Assembly: GCA_963169105.1 (NCBI GenBank)
Contig: OY720633.1
Location: 159,913,780-159,977,779 of the forward strand
DNA length: 64,000 nucleotides
Reading direction: 5' to 3'
From: Ceriagrion tenellum
Taxonomy: Eukaryota; Arthropoda; Insecta; Odonata; Coenagrionidae
The notes under the pieces are model-generated. The model did not search any database. It was given only the letters and a program-made list of their open reading frames with translations, and had not been told where the DNA came from. The position numbers and the translations under genes are program-made. This document shows, piece after piece, positions 22,982 through 34,099 of this stretch; position 1 is the stretch's first letter, and every line of letters starts with the position of its first letter.

Positions 22982-23720
22982 ATCCGAAGTCTGGTTTGCT
23001 GAAGCTCTCCCCTCCAGTCTTCTCTCTAGCAACCGCTTCATGCCTAAGGATTTATTCATTTCGATATCCTTCTTAATATATCTGGTGTACTCCATACTTG
23101 GTTCTTTTCTATGATTCTTCTCACTCGGCCCTACTTTCTACGTTCTTTTGAATCTCCCGTTGTATCGTAAAATGTGTCCAATAAGCTTGTTTCTTCTTCT
23201 TCTCAGAGTTTCCATTTAATCGCTCCAGCTTTTCGTAGGACTTCTTCGTCAGTGATTATCTCCGTCTAATCAATCTTCATAATTTTCTGAGTATATCCTC
23301 ATTGCTTCCAGTCCCTTTTGCTCTGCGGCTGTTTCTGCCAGGCTTCATACCTTTGTTAGAGCATGTTTTAAATATACGTTTTAATAAAATGCCTCCTTAC
23401 TTCAAAGGTTTTTTTCTTGACTGTTAGTACACCAATCTTCTGGTAGATTTGTAGCTCTTTTTTTTACGGCGATTCCGCTTTCTACATCTTTCTTGCTTCC
23501 TCCATTGCTGGTGTTCTTATTTCCCAAAGAGTTAAATTCTTCCAATTGCGCAAGTTTGACTATGATTACCTCATCTTTATTTCTTCTTTTCTTGGTTTCC
23601 TAAACATTAGTCTTCACATTGTATTTTTTCATAGTTTGGTCCTCTCAGTTCAGCACTCTCCTAGCTTCATTCTGCCACATTTTCTATACCATCAACAAAG
23701 CGTAACATGCTGAGGTTTTC
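22982..23720 (-). pseudogene. Non-LTR retrotransposon ORF2, C-terminal fragment, decayed
   Basis: The minus-strand translation shows, across frameshifts and stops, TAAEQKGLEAM, then LRRRRNKLIGHILRYNG, then a lysine-rich gap, then MKRLLERRLEGRASANQTSD. This order (E-x-x-x-LE-x-x-E-MW; R-R-x-N-x-L-I-G-H-I-L-R-x-x-G-L; G-R-P-R; M-K-R-x-x-x-x-R-x-x-W-R-A-x-A-N-Q) is the C-terminal region after the reverse-transcriptase domain in a group of arthropod LINEs. It is full of stop codons and has no catalytic RT motif, so it is a dead, 5'-truncated copy. It explains the pyrimidine-rich look of the plus strand here. Confidence 0.8.
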
Positions 23721-25206
23721 TTAGAGTACTCCTGTTTTGAAATTTGCGACTGTCATTTATTAACAGTCCTATGCTCCTCTGTTTGTTAAGCTATTTGTTC
23801 CTATACGCTGTTTCCAGTGATTTAGTTATGCCGAAGAAGCAAACATAGATTTCGGCTTCTGAACCGCCGTTAACCGGGATGAAGTAGGTTAGCGGGGTGA
23901 AGGTGCTACAAACACGAAAATTTCGAATTTTGAAGAAAATGGCGGACTGATGGAAGCAAGTGGTAGATGACGGCGATTGGTTCATTCACTAGACCCTAGT
24001 GGGCAAAAGTAGATATAATTTGAACCACTATTCCGAATTTCGCCTCCATGTGGTTATATTATCTTTGTCTTTATTGCTATCACTACAGCATTGCCAAACC
24101 TCAGTTGCTCTACTGTCCTGGTTAATAATATCGCCAAGTAAGTATTTTTTCTTGCTTAAGAAACTATTTGAGGGTAATAATCCGTTGACAAAATGTAAAT
24201 ATGTTTTAAAATTTTCTCATTAACTAAAATGTCTATCAGGTGCAGTTAAAGGGGTGTATATGGTACATCGAAGGTTTATGTTTATTACAAGCTTTTGTCG
24301 ACCCAGTGACTGTTTTATTGGATGCCAAGGACATACCAAGGGAGGACTAAGGCGAAGGTGCAAGTTATTCGGGGATCGCAGTTGAACCCCCAATATTTGA
24401 AGTAATAAACTTTTTAAAATACAAATTTTACTGGGACATGTTTTGTTTCTCTACCTAATTTATACCATTGAAGTTTTAAAATGAAAGTGATTCAATAGAA
24501 CATTTAAGAGAATGAAGGCAATGCAATGACTCTGCGGTCGTAAATTCCTCTCAAAAAGCTTTTCAATCTTCCTATCTACTTGACCTCCCCCGGGGTCGTC
24601 CCCTCCTATCAAAATGCTCAAATGTCACCTGTATCCGGAGGATAAAGGATTATTTCAACGCTTTGCTTAATCTTTTTTTACGCTTTTAAACGCTTTGCTT
24701 TAATTGAGAGAAATCTTACGGGTTGAGAGGGTTGAAAAGGGTTTTCCCAAATGTTCAGACCTTAAACCTGCCCAAGCATTTTCTTTACTCTTTATTGAGT
24801 AAATTGAAACAAATTTATGTTCTTACATTTTTTTGACAATAATGACTTTTGATTTTTAAGCACACACATCAAACCGACAGAATTTTTTTCAGATCACACT
24901 CACACCAAAGGGAGGGGAGTAGGAGCCACATACATTTAATAACTTCATTTTTTTTATATAAATACCGCATAATGTTTTAGACACTCAAATGTTTGTACCT
25001 CTTTTTTTTTAATTGCACACTGTGGGATTCATTTTTTTATTTTTAAACAGGCCATTTTTTCCCACTACCACTTTTATTTATCACTCCAATTTTTTTAATC
25101 TTCTTCACATTATTTTCACAGCACTTTTCAGCCCACACGTAAGACTTTTTTGACTTGTCAGCACTATTTCCTGTTCACCTCACATTTTTTCCGTTTTCTC
25201 AAAGAC
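23721..25206. other. Non-coding DNA
   Basis: AT-rich, with T-rich runs near 24,830-25,200. No gene supported. Confidence 0.4.
25199..25206. repeat. Target-site duplication, left (hAT, 2,451 bp)
   Basis: TCAAAGAC, identical to 27,658-27,665, immediately outside the inverted end. Confidence 0.9.
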
Positions 25207-27657
25207 TAGACCTGTGCGCCGCCGCCGATGGATTTTGTACAGCGTGCCGCCGATAGCGCCGCCGGTCTTCCGTGTCGGCGGCGTGGCGCGGCGCCGTCAT
25301 AGGTGGTCATTTACCGACCATTGGCCCCGATGCGTCGGAACTATACTTATATTCACTTATTACTGCGGACTCCTCATGATAACGTAAAACTTAATAACTA
25401 ATGAAAAAAGAGAGCAGCTCTTCTAACCATATTTGATTAGCTGTTGAAAATAGTCTCTTAATATAATAAATAATAAAAGTCAATAAAATCTGTGCGATAT
25501 GAATTAACGAAGTTACCATTTTGTTTTGAGCCAGCATCCACATGTCCACGCTTCCTCGGCATGGATTTTACTCTGCCCAAGCCTTTAGTGCCCTCTGAGT
25601 GCGTTATCCTCAGTTTCCCGCTTGATGCCGTCCTAATCAACATTATGAAATAGGAGATTCGAATATTGATATAACAGGCCGCATACTCGAACAAAGTGAC
25701 GGATATCCTTAGTGCTCTATTTCTTTATACCATACGTATTTAGCACATGTGATATCCAGATTTCCCTTCCTCTTTCACCTACCTAAGAAACTTCTCGTTA
25801 GTCTTTCCGTCTATTGCGCTTTTTCTGTTCTCCCTCCATAGTTACATCTCAAAGACTTCTATTTCTTCCTTTTTCCCTTCCATGGTTTCATGTCTTCCAG
25901 CCAGTCAATGCAATGTCAATGTGTCTGACAACGGGAGTTTAGCCATTTGGTTTAAATACATGCTGTGGAGGCTCGAATATTAGCTACATTCAATATAAAA
26001 ACACAAGTCGTGTATTTACACAATTACTCTTTTGCAATTTGATCGTAGGTAAACGAAGTTCAAGTAAGTAAATCAACAATGCAATCTTAGTGCATATAGG
26101 AGGATGGCGAGTGCATTCGCCGCCTCGCATTTAGATGGGAGAAGGAATCGGCGTCATGAAATTGCATGCGAGGTTTTTATTTCCTTTGGAATATATGATT
26201 ATCTTCCATGCGTAATCTTCCATGAAATACCATTTACATATTGCAAATAGTATCTGAATCGATTCCGATTCTTCATGTTAACAAGCACTATAATAACATG
26301 AAGAGATACCTGAATCACCTACATTTGGTTAACTTAAAAGCCTGGTTAATGCATAGGTATAATTTTGTATCGCTGTGCCGTTAATTTACTTTTCATCTTA
26401 GACCTATAAAAATTCTGAAAAACCATGAAATGGCAAGCTATTTTAAGTATCTCCGGAAAGGCTGTAATAAATGGTTAAGCTAGGGGGATCCAAGCGGTGA
26501 CATGAATATTCTCTTCTCCTGCGGAGCTTGAGACAAGAAAAATATGTCCTCTTTCTTTTACCTGTCTTAAACTTTTAGTCTTCCGATATTCACCCAAATA
26601 TGTACATTAATTCACGTAACAAATTATATGAAACGTATTTTTGCAGTTTTATATTTCGATTAATTAAAGCAGACTACTCTTCTGAATTTTTTACTGTAGT
26701 TACTTCTGAATTTTTTACTGTACCCCCCCTGACTCTCCCCCCCTCCCCTCCCCCCGCCGACTGGGATTTCCCGGATTGAGTTTGGCGGGTCAGTTTTAAT
26801 GGGTAATAAAAGGGGAGCCTTATGAATTTTTCTCTGCGGATGAAGCAAGTGCTGAAGTACAGGTAATGGATCTTAATTAAAAAGATAATAAGCGTAATTG
26901 GAGGGACGGTTTAAAATAAACGTCTCTGCGGCAATCTAAGAGGGAGAAAAGTTCTCTCGGTCCCGATGCAGAGAGACTGTGGGTACGATTTTTGTTTGAA
27001 CGATTGGAGGGGTGGAGGTCTGTTTAGAAGCATAAAGGGAGAAGGAAGAGGCCCTGACCATTTGAACTGACAAGTTTATCCGATATGCGGCACCCAAGGA
27101 GAAGAACAAATGTGCCTATCAGATTCCACACATGGCTCTTAAGCAATAATCTCCCTTCTTTGTCTTTTGTTTTACCTAAGGTGTTATAGAAAGATTCTGT
27201 CCGCATCGTCCTTGAGGTCGATGACCACTGAAAATGCTCCTCTAAATGGGCAGTTTTGATACCTAGGGCGTGATATTGACGGAGGGGGAGCGGTGCAGTG
27301 GTTCAAGGTAGGCACCGCTTTTCCTCCGGAGTTCCCAGGCACTGGGAATTCCCTAAAAGGAGGGAGCAGGCCCATGTCTGTTCCATAGATGATTGGGCCG
27401 TCGAAAATCATAAATATCATAAATCATCGTCGAAATAACATAAGTTTTAACATGAAATCAACAATTTAACACATTAATTAATGAGAAAAAATGAATAATT
27501 TATGCTATAACATGCTGAAATACTTGTAAATACATTATGGCTGGGTAAGTACGCCGCCGCCGCCAGTAAAAACCATCGGCTCGGCACGCCGCCGGCCGTC
27601 GACCCAATGTCAGCTGGCGTCTGCCGCCGATATTTTATCCATCGGCGCACAGGTCTA
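25207..27657. mobile_element. hAT-superfamily DNA transposon, 2,451 bp, non-autonomous
   Basis: Inverted ends TAGACCTGTGCGCCG (15 bp, perfect) at 25,207-25,221 and 27,643-27,657, followed by GATGGAT with a six-base indel in one end. They are flanked by a perfect 8-bp direct duplication TCAAAGAC (25,199-25,206 and 27,658-27,665), the hAT hallmark. Both sub-terminal regions (25,215-25,300 and 27,550-27,645) are rich in GCCGCC/GGCGGC motifs, resembling clustered transposase-binding repeats. The interior has no recognisable transposase, BED finger or dimerisation domain; frames of 60-78 codons look like chance. A poly-C tract lies at about 26,723-26,755. Mobilisation would need a transposase supplied elsewhere. 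Confidence 0.9.
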
Positions 27658-27665
27658 TCAAAGAC
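27658..27665. repeat. Target-site duplication, right (hAT, 2,451 bp)
   Basis: TCAAAGAC, immediately after the right inverted end. Confidence 0.9.
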
Positions 27666-27907
27666 TTACAATTATTTAGATAGCGTGCAATCATATCATT
27701 ATCATCTTTACATATTAAAGTGAGAAGAAAATAACAATTCTAATCACAGAATTATCGTAGTTTGAATAGGCACTTTACAGTCATATTACCTATAATAAAA
27801 CATTTTAAAATTGTTTACAGACATGCATTTCTTTTAATTTTTTCAAACAATTTTTTTTATTCCCCGTCAGCCATTCTAGATCACCTTTTATTTCCTCCCA
27901 TATCATA

Positions 27908-28360
27908 CTACTCATTCCATCTATTACGCCCCTGTAGTGTTTGAGCAGGATGAATTAGGGAGTTCGCTTCTTTTATATTTAACTGGAAGTCGAGGTGCAG
28001 CAACTTTATTTCCTTCACTGTTTCCTTCTTGTTTTCCGCTAGACATTCGCATATTTTTTTGATCGTCTCCCAGTTTTTTAAAAATTTTTTACACTTCGTA
28101 AATTTGTGTACGTGATCCTCTATTGTGTCACATTCCCTACATTTTCCATCTTCTTCTCCTAATACTTGTTTTACTCTGTTATTCGTAATTATGATTTCGT
28201 TGGCTACTTGGAATAGTGTACTTTTCTCTGAAATCGTGAGGAGTTTAGCTTTTATGTTTTTCCAAGTATTTTTGAAATTTATCTCGGCACATGAGCAAGA
28301 AACTGATGGGACGAAGTGGAAATAGAAGTCAATATCTGCGAGTTTTGAGCAAAAAACTAT
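27908..28360 (-). pseudogene. Non-LTR retrotransposon ORF2, C-terminal zinc-knuckle region
   Basis: An open minus frame of about 150 codons with no start codon of its own, ending at TAG 27,908-27,910. It contains EINFKNTWKNIKAKLL, then ANEIIITNNRVKQVLGEEDG, then CRECDTIEDHVHKFTKC, a C-x2-C-x7-H-x4-C zinc knuckle, followed by KKFLKNWETI. This is the typical C-terminus of LINE ORF2 proteins (N-x-R-x-x-x-x-G, C-x2-C, E-x-x-x-H-x-x-x-x-C, W). The upstream frame is closed by a TAA at 28,361-28,363, and no RT domain was found beyond it. It differs from the other LINE fragments in this window, so it represents a second family. Confidence 0.75.
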
Positions 28361-29959
28361 TTACTCCACTTCACAGAGTGAAGGTGGTACAAATTTAACT
28401 CTTTATCTGAGCTAATACTGGTTTTAATGCTAATATTCTAATGTGGAACGCTTAGATATTAGAATAAGTTTCCTCAGTAAAAATTTCATTAAAAAATGAT
28501 TATGACGAATAAAGGAAATTTCAACTCAACTCAAAAACTCGACTGGCTTCACCTCGGTTACGGCATCTTCTCAGAGATATATCTCAAGGTAAATATATCT
28601 TTTTTCTATCGCCTAAGTATCCTTAAGCCATAATCTTTCTCATCTAGGAATTCTTCCGCAATCTTTTCCATCCTGTAGTTGATGATGGTGAGAATTTATA
28701 CTCGTGCATTGAGACTTGCATCCGAATCTTGTTGATCTTTGGTCGTTGCATCTCTTGGCTCTTTATTTTGGGGTATTGATAATTACATTACTTACAAATT
28801 ATTATTCTTTTTGAAGTCCATTGGCATTTGTCCACTGGAATTGATGTTACCAATTAACCTATTTGGCTAATTCAAAATTCTGGCTCCGGCAAACCCGAGG
28901 AACTCCAAGGGAATTCCATTAATTACAGGCGCCTATCTCTCTCTCTCTCTCTTTCTCTGTTCTTTACTGCAGCATCAAATTTTGATGTTGGCCCTCTCCA
29001 GCGCTAACTCTCACAGACAGATGTGTTTATTCCATTGCAGGCCCGTTGGTGCCTCACGTGACGTGCAGGCTAATGTCGATAAATGCTTTGAATTATTCTC
29101 ACGCCTATTTCCAGCGTCTCAGATATTTTCGTGTGGACAAATATTATCCTTTCCAGAGTTTCTTTCATTCACTGAATCGTTTCCCGATATTCCAATACAT
29201 CTTTGCCATTCAATTACGCCAGTTAACGATCCTTAGGAAAGTGAAACGGTTGCGATGGTAACTGTGGAGAAAGAGCGGGTCATAATTGAAAATTATGCCC
29301 AATTTGAAAGTGTTAAATTTTAAGACAGTCTCACTTTCTCCACACTTTCGGTCGACGGTTGTCTCTCTTCAAGGTCCACCGCAGTGCTCTTGAACAGATT
29401 CCCTGCTTGTGATTAGCGTAATCTAAGGGATATGCTCTTCGCAATACAGGAGATGGTTCAAAAGCCTGAGTGCAATTTTAGAGATTCCATTAATTTCACA
29501 CATTTAGCCACTAGCGGGATGCCTACTCTGGTAGTCTCATAGATCCAAGTCATTTCTAGAGAGTATCCTTAGAGATGCGTGGCAAAGAGTGAACTATCAC
29601 CTTAATATGCGCCGCATTAATCTTAGTGAGTTTTAGGAACTGGGCGGCTTGATGGATTAAGCTCACACATGCATGATTTGAGACATAAGAATTTGAAAAG
29701 TAAAATTGACTGACAATACCTTCTGTTTGAATTTTTCAAAAATTGTAATAAACAAAATTTTGAGCAAATACAAATATTTTATACAAATCCATCCACTGGA
29801 CCAATTCTTCAGCATCTATTATGTTATTTGATTGTTCATGGAATATGTGATACCTTGAACTATGTCCGTTCGGCAGTTCTATATAATTGTTTTCGATCAA
29901 CCCTTATTTTGAACATTTAAATAAGTAAGAAGAACAGTTAAATCCTGGTATGCGGAAGA
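28361..29959. other. Non-coding DNA
   Basis: No gene supported. Contains a short CT microsatellite at 28,935-28,958. Confidence 0.4.
28935..28958. repeat. (CT)n microsatellite
   Basis: TCTCTCTCTCTCTCT, one interruption, then TCTC. Confidence 0.9.
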
Positions 29960-30560
29960 GAGAAGCCGAATGCAGAAGTCGCACAAAGGGTAGAGAAATT
30001 AGATTCCTTCACTAATCTTGGAAGCACCATCTCGCGGGATAGAAGAAGTACAATAGGCATAAATAGTAGAATAGTCCAAAGCTGAGAGGGCGTTCCAGAT
30101 AAAAAGGAAACTACTCTGCTCTAAGAAAATTGGACTACAATCGAGGGAAAACTATGTGAAAGCATTCATGTGAAACGTGGCACTCAATGTAAGCATGGAC
30201 CACTGGAAAAGCAGACCGGAAAAGCAGCTTGAGAAACCCAGTCTTGGTGGCAGATGCTGAAGATCGAATGAGCGGATAAAATAATAAATGAAGAATTTTA
30301 TAGATGAGGAGAAAAGGAAATAGCTAATTGGAATCCTATTCAAAAGAGAAGACCCCGATAGATTGAGCTCACACTGAGGCACACCTGGTTTCTATGAAAT
30401 ATAACTGAAGGAAGAATGAAGGGAAAATTCCCTTTGGGATGGACAAGGGTTAATGCAAAGGCCAAATAAAGAACATGGTACATGGGTAGAGCTACCCGGG
30501 AATTAGGAAACTGGGGAAGGATGGAGGACTGCTGTTGACAAATCTTAGGATTGATCGACC
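29960..30560 (+). pseudogene. Non-LTR retrotransposon ORF2, C-terminal fragment, decayed
   Basis: The plus-strand translation reads EVAQRVEKLDSFTNLGSTIS (about 29,970-30,034), then RDRRSTIGINSRIV. After a frame slip follow RAFQIKRKLLCSKKIGLQSR and ENYVKAF, then a stop and NVAL. The order F-x-Y-LGS-x-I; R-I-x-x-x-x-x-A-F; K-x-LL-x-S-K; K-x-F-x-W-S-V-A-L-Y-G is the stretch just after the RT domain in arthropod LINE ORF2. Further on, weaker matches include KADRK and TRELGNWGRMEDCC. Several stops and slips; dead. Same general type as 22,982-23,720 but plus strand. Confidence 0.75.
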
Positions 30561-30776
30561 AATGATAATAGTAATCCTTATCGTATAAAGCATGAAAATC
30601 TACAATTTTATCCATAAATATCATCGATAAAGAGTCTGGTTCATGCGAATCATTTCACCCAATTGAATAGTTCACGATAGAAGAAAACCTTGTGCATTAA
30701 TTGCGATGAATTCCGAGAAGAATGACTATTAGCTTATTTGCTCACGTTGCCATTCAATTGAAATGGTTGTATAGAC

Positions 30777-31400
30777 ATGCTACATTTTCGACGCACCTGT
30801 CAGGCGGAAATTCTCTTCGAAACTGCTTGGTCCACGTGCGTGAGAAGGGCTCCTTGTTGCCGCTCGCGCAGCTGTTACCTCGGGGGCCAGGAAGCCCTAT
30901 CGAGGCCACGAGAGTTCCTCGCCCTTGTTTTTCGTCTCTTCAACGTGCGTGCGGATTTGTTTAGACACAGCGGTCTCCTCCGTTTCATGCTCGCACAGTC
31001 GCTCATCTCTTTTCATCTCCCGAGAATATTACGGAAGTCTTTCCAATCCATTTCAACAGTTGCTCACACGACGGTCGAAACATATCGCGCCGGAGTACAG
31101 ATAGGCTTGCGTCTTCCGGCATGTCCCGATGTGTGTTTGTTTGATCAGTGCGTTGCAGTAATTTCGCTGATAGGGGTCTCGTACGTTGATGAGGAGGATG
31201 GTCAGCTTTGCAGAAGATGGCATTTTGGGAGGTGTCTTCTTGAATTTCGACATGGGTTGGAAGATCTTGAAGACCTAGCTGGAATTCACGAAGTAGTGTT
31301 GAAGAATGCTCTTCTGCAGGTGAACGGTGGGTGGCGACTTAACACGTGGAAGTTACTTTCATGGTTGCATCGTAATGAGTCGATTGCAAGTAGCACTTAG
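30777..31400 (+). CDS. 207-codon open frame, unidentified
   Basis: One of the longer uninterrupted frames outside low-complexity DNA, in a locally more GC-balanced segment. No signal peptide, clear membrane segment or family motif was recognised; composition is leucine/arginine-rich with many cysteines. A CTGCAG|GTGAAC donor-like sequence lies near its 3' end (about 31,320) and a minus frame of 66 codons overlaps. It could be an exon, an old transposon piece, or chance. The flanks are a LINE relic (left) and AT-rich DNA (right). I would not call it a gene without transcript or homology support. Confidence 0.2.
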   Translation: MLHFRRTCQAEILFETAWSTCVRRAPCCRSRSCYLGGQEALSRPREFLALVFRLFNVRADLFRHSGLLRFMLAQSLISFHLPRILRKSFQSISTVAHTTVETYRAGVQIGLRLPACPDVCLFDQCVAVISLIGVSYVDEEDGQLCRRWHFGRCLLEFRHGLEDLEDLAGIHEVVLKNALLQVNGGWRLNTWKLLSWLHRNESIASST

Positions 31401-33183
31401 ATGTCTGAGCAGAGACTCCTGCGTCAGTGTTTCAGCAGGGGTCAATAGGGGTAGTAATCGGCGCCATCAACCGCGGTTCGTGCTTTAACGGAAGATAGAC
31501 ACACATCCACTTGGCTGGCAAACAGCATTTAAATTAAGTCATAATATTGGATGAAATCCGATGAAATTATGATTACGTGACAATTATGACGATTGAATGT
31601 ATAAACTAAAAATTAATAACTTGGAGGAAGGCTCTTTGCTCAAAATATAAACGTGTATTCACTTATTCTCCGTTCTTGTCGTTGTGCGATGCTTCAAATA
31701 ATTACTTTTGTCTACTCTTACTAATATTATTTAAAGAAGTATTTATTTAAAAAGCGTGTGAATGCCTGCGGAACTCGAGGAGTGTAGTGCACTAACTCAC
31801 TGATTGTCGAAATTCTCAGTACTTTACCTTGCCACGTACATTTTTCATGAGTCATTCTTTTCATCAAGTTAGGCGGAAGTATGGTGTAAGCTGAGCCATG
31901 TCCTACAAGTAGCCGTGCTAAAGGAGACATCGCTACACTCACCACTTCTATAGATGTCAATTTCTTTGAACAAAGTCGTTTTAAGGAAAATTTCCCAAAA
32001 AGCCTTAACCTACCGTCCCCGCTGTTGAGTGAGAGGAATCATAAAGTTCAATGCACCATTTGTCGAACGGTTTTCTGCGCACATCTGCAATTATCTTTGC
32101 CATGCCCAGTCGACCAACACGAGGTCGCGCTTCAAGGGATGTGAAAGCCCTGGCGATTAATTGCTTCAAATTGCGGGGAGGTTGTCAAAGCTGAAAAACG
32201 ATTTTATACCGTGTATATAATCATTTCACTCTGCCCGGAAATGTAATGTAAACGCTATGACATTCAAAGTAAAACGTATTCTGGCTATATTTCTAGTTTA
32301 AAATAGTTTTTAGAATGAATTAAGGATTTATATATTTTTTCAGTGGAGAAGCAAGTCATCCAGTGATAATGGTTTTCACCCACTGTGTTCCGTAAGTCCC
32401 ATATTGTTCTATTAATGAGCTTGAAAACGAATGCAAATATATTGATTGTGAAACGAATATAAATTTATTTTTATTTATAATAATGTGAAGTTAGTGAGTA
32501 TGCACAAATACTGATAAAGTTATTTTAATCTTATCACTGAGGAATAAATTGTGAAAGCTTTGCAGAGTCGTATTAAATTATGCAAAAGGAAAAAACAAGA
32601 ATGTACTCCTCTTTCTAACTCACAGATGTGGAAGTTCGGATTCGTAGCGGAAGTCCATCGGGATGGACTCCGATTGTTCTTCTTTCCGCAAATATGATCT
32701 CTCTTGACAATCAGCCCAAATGGTCACCAGACAATTAGTGCGAGTAGTAACGGTCATTCCTAATCCCATGGCTTCGTTTCTTTGCGTACCCAAGGAAATA
32801 TATTCGCTTGAATTCCTTCGTGATCTTTCACTCCAACGTCCAATGTGATAGTCTGACATAGATATGTAAACCTATTATCTCGCATATTCACGTCAAAGCC
32901 TATGGCGAGTTTATAGACTCCATACTATATTATATCGTATAAAATAAAGCTGCTAAAAATGGTCTGCTAAAACGTACTATTTAAGGAAATAGTTATGAGA
33001 ACATTTTTTGAAATGATACCTCTTCTTACACTTTTTGTTGTCTCAACTCTGAACTATTGTAAATCATTTTTCTTGCGGCGTAGCCGTTGGTAGTACCTTA
33101 GGGCATGATTACCTATACATTTAGCTTAAATCATTTAAGAATTACTTTGAATTTTTTGTGATTTGTGGGCTTAAAGTATTTGT
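31401..33183. other. Non-coding DNA
   Basis: AT-rich. Minus frames of 77 codons (31,727-31,960) and 79 codons (32,620-32,859) look protein-like in composition but match nothing I know. Confidence 0.35.
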
Positions 33184-33695
33184 TAACAACAAGATTCTTG
33201 AATTTTTGGTCATCCATGTATTTCACTCACAGCCAACGTTCCGCCAAATATATTGGTATCCTTAAGGCTTTGCAGCACGAAACAAAGAGACATACAGCCA
33301 AGTTTTAATATAAATATTTGCACAAAAGTTGAGGACTCGATATTTTACCTACCATTGGGCCTAATGCTGAACAGCAACCAAAGTAAACATCAACTCCAAA
33401 CGGTAAAGAAATTTTTTGCCAAATTTGTAAATGCTTTTTGTTAGCTAAATTGTTGATTGTTTACATATTTCTTTACTGTTTGGAGTTGTAGTTTACTTTG
33501 GTTGTTGTTCAATATTAGGCCAATTGGTACGTAGAAAATCGATTCCTCAAATTTTGTGCTAATATTTATAAAAACATTTGGCTGTATGTCTCTTTGTTTC
33601 GCGTTGCAAAACCCTGAGGATGCCAATATATTTCGCGTAACGCTGACTGTGAGTTAAATACGTGGATGACCAAAAATTCAAGAATCTTGTTGTTA
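33184..33695. repeat. 512-bp palindromic fold-back element
   Basis: The left arm 33,184-33,412 and right arm 33,467-33,695 are reverse complements at about 80-85% identity; the loop is about 54 bp. Ends are TA-ACAACAAGATTCTTG... on both sides, so a TA target duplication (33,184-33,185 and 33,694-33,695) is possible. Both arms carry the same reading frame in mirror orientation: plus 33,253-33,444 and minus 33,441-33,626 share KQRDIQP, an SIFY-x-P-x-GL block and QLQTVKK. No known transposase is recognised. Confidence 0.9.
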
Positions 33696-33805
33696 TTATG
33701 TTGTATATTGGTCGAGAGAGTAAGAATTGATTACTAAGCATTTAAGTATTTGGAACGAATAATAATCGCTATTCAAATTTATTTGATGAACAACTCTCGG
33801 GTTCC

Positions 33806-34016
33806 ACGCCGGGAAAAGCCCTTCCTCTTTAGCTCCCGAAACCGACGTTACGTTGTATGACTCGATCATCGTCTTCGGGGATTAAGGAATCCAATGCCAA
33901 ACCTTCACTTTGTCCGCCCTTTTATAAAGTTTGGCATTGGATTCCTGCTGATAATCAGTGAGTCGCTCGTCGAAACGTCGGTTCCGGAAGCGCTGGAGGT
34001 GCTTACCCAGTGTTAA
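33806..34016. repeat. Second fold-back, two inverted ribozyme-like modules
   Basis: Perfect 18-bp inverted core AGGAATCCAATGCCAAAC (33,885-33,902) / its complement (33,929-33,946). Weaker pairing (about 65-70%) continues outward: CCGAAACCGACGTTACG against CGAAACGTCGGTTCCGG. Each arm contains a hammerhead-like CGAAAC-GUCG-GU unit (the left arm has GUAAC in place of GAAAC). Confidence 0.75.
33942..33990 (+). ncRNA. Hammerhead-like ribozyme relic
   Basis: CUGAUAA (33,948-33,954; G8 of CUGANGA is A here), a GAG-UCG-CUC stem II possibility, GAAA (33,972-33,975), then C-GUCG-G-U and U17 (33,983). Stem I can form: UUCC-U-G before the core against C-C-GGAA after the cleavage position, with one mismatch. 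The changed G8 predicts loss of activity. Confidence 0.4.
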
Positions 34017-34099
34017 GCCCTAGAGCTTGTCATTTATTGCACTCGCCAGGAAAGAATGAATAACATTTGAATTTATTCAGTAATTTTCATTGTTTAACG

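Noticed and set aside
25458..25694. hAT transposase start (MPRKRGH...) inside the 2.45-kb element
   Set aside because: No BED zinc-finger cysteines/histidines follow and the frame stops after 78 codons.
31727..31960. 77-codon minus frame and the 79-codon frame at 32,620-32,859 as exons
   Set aside because: Composition is protein-like but no family, no clear splice sites on both sides, and length is within chance for this much DNA.
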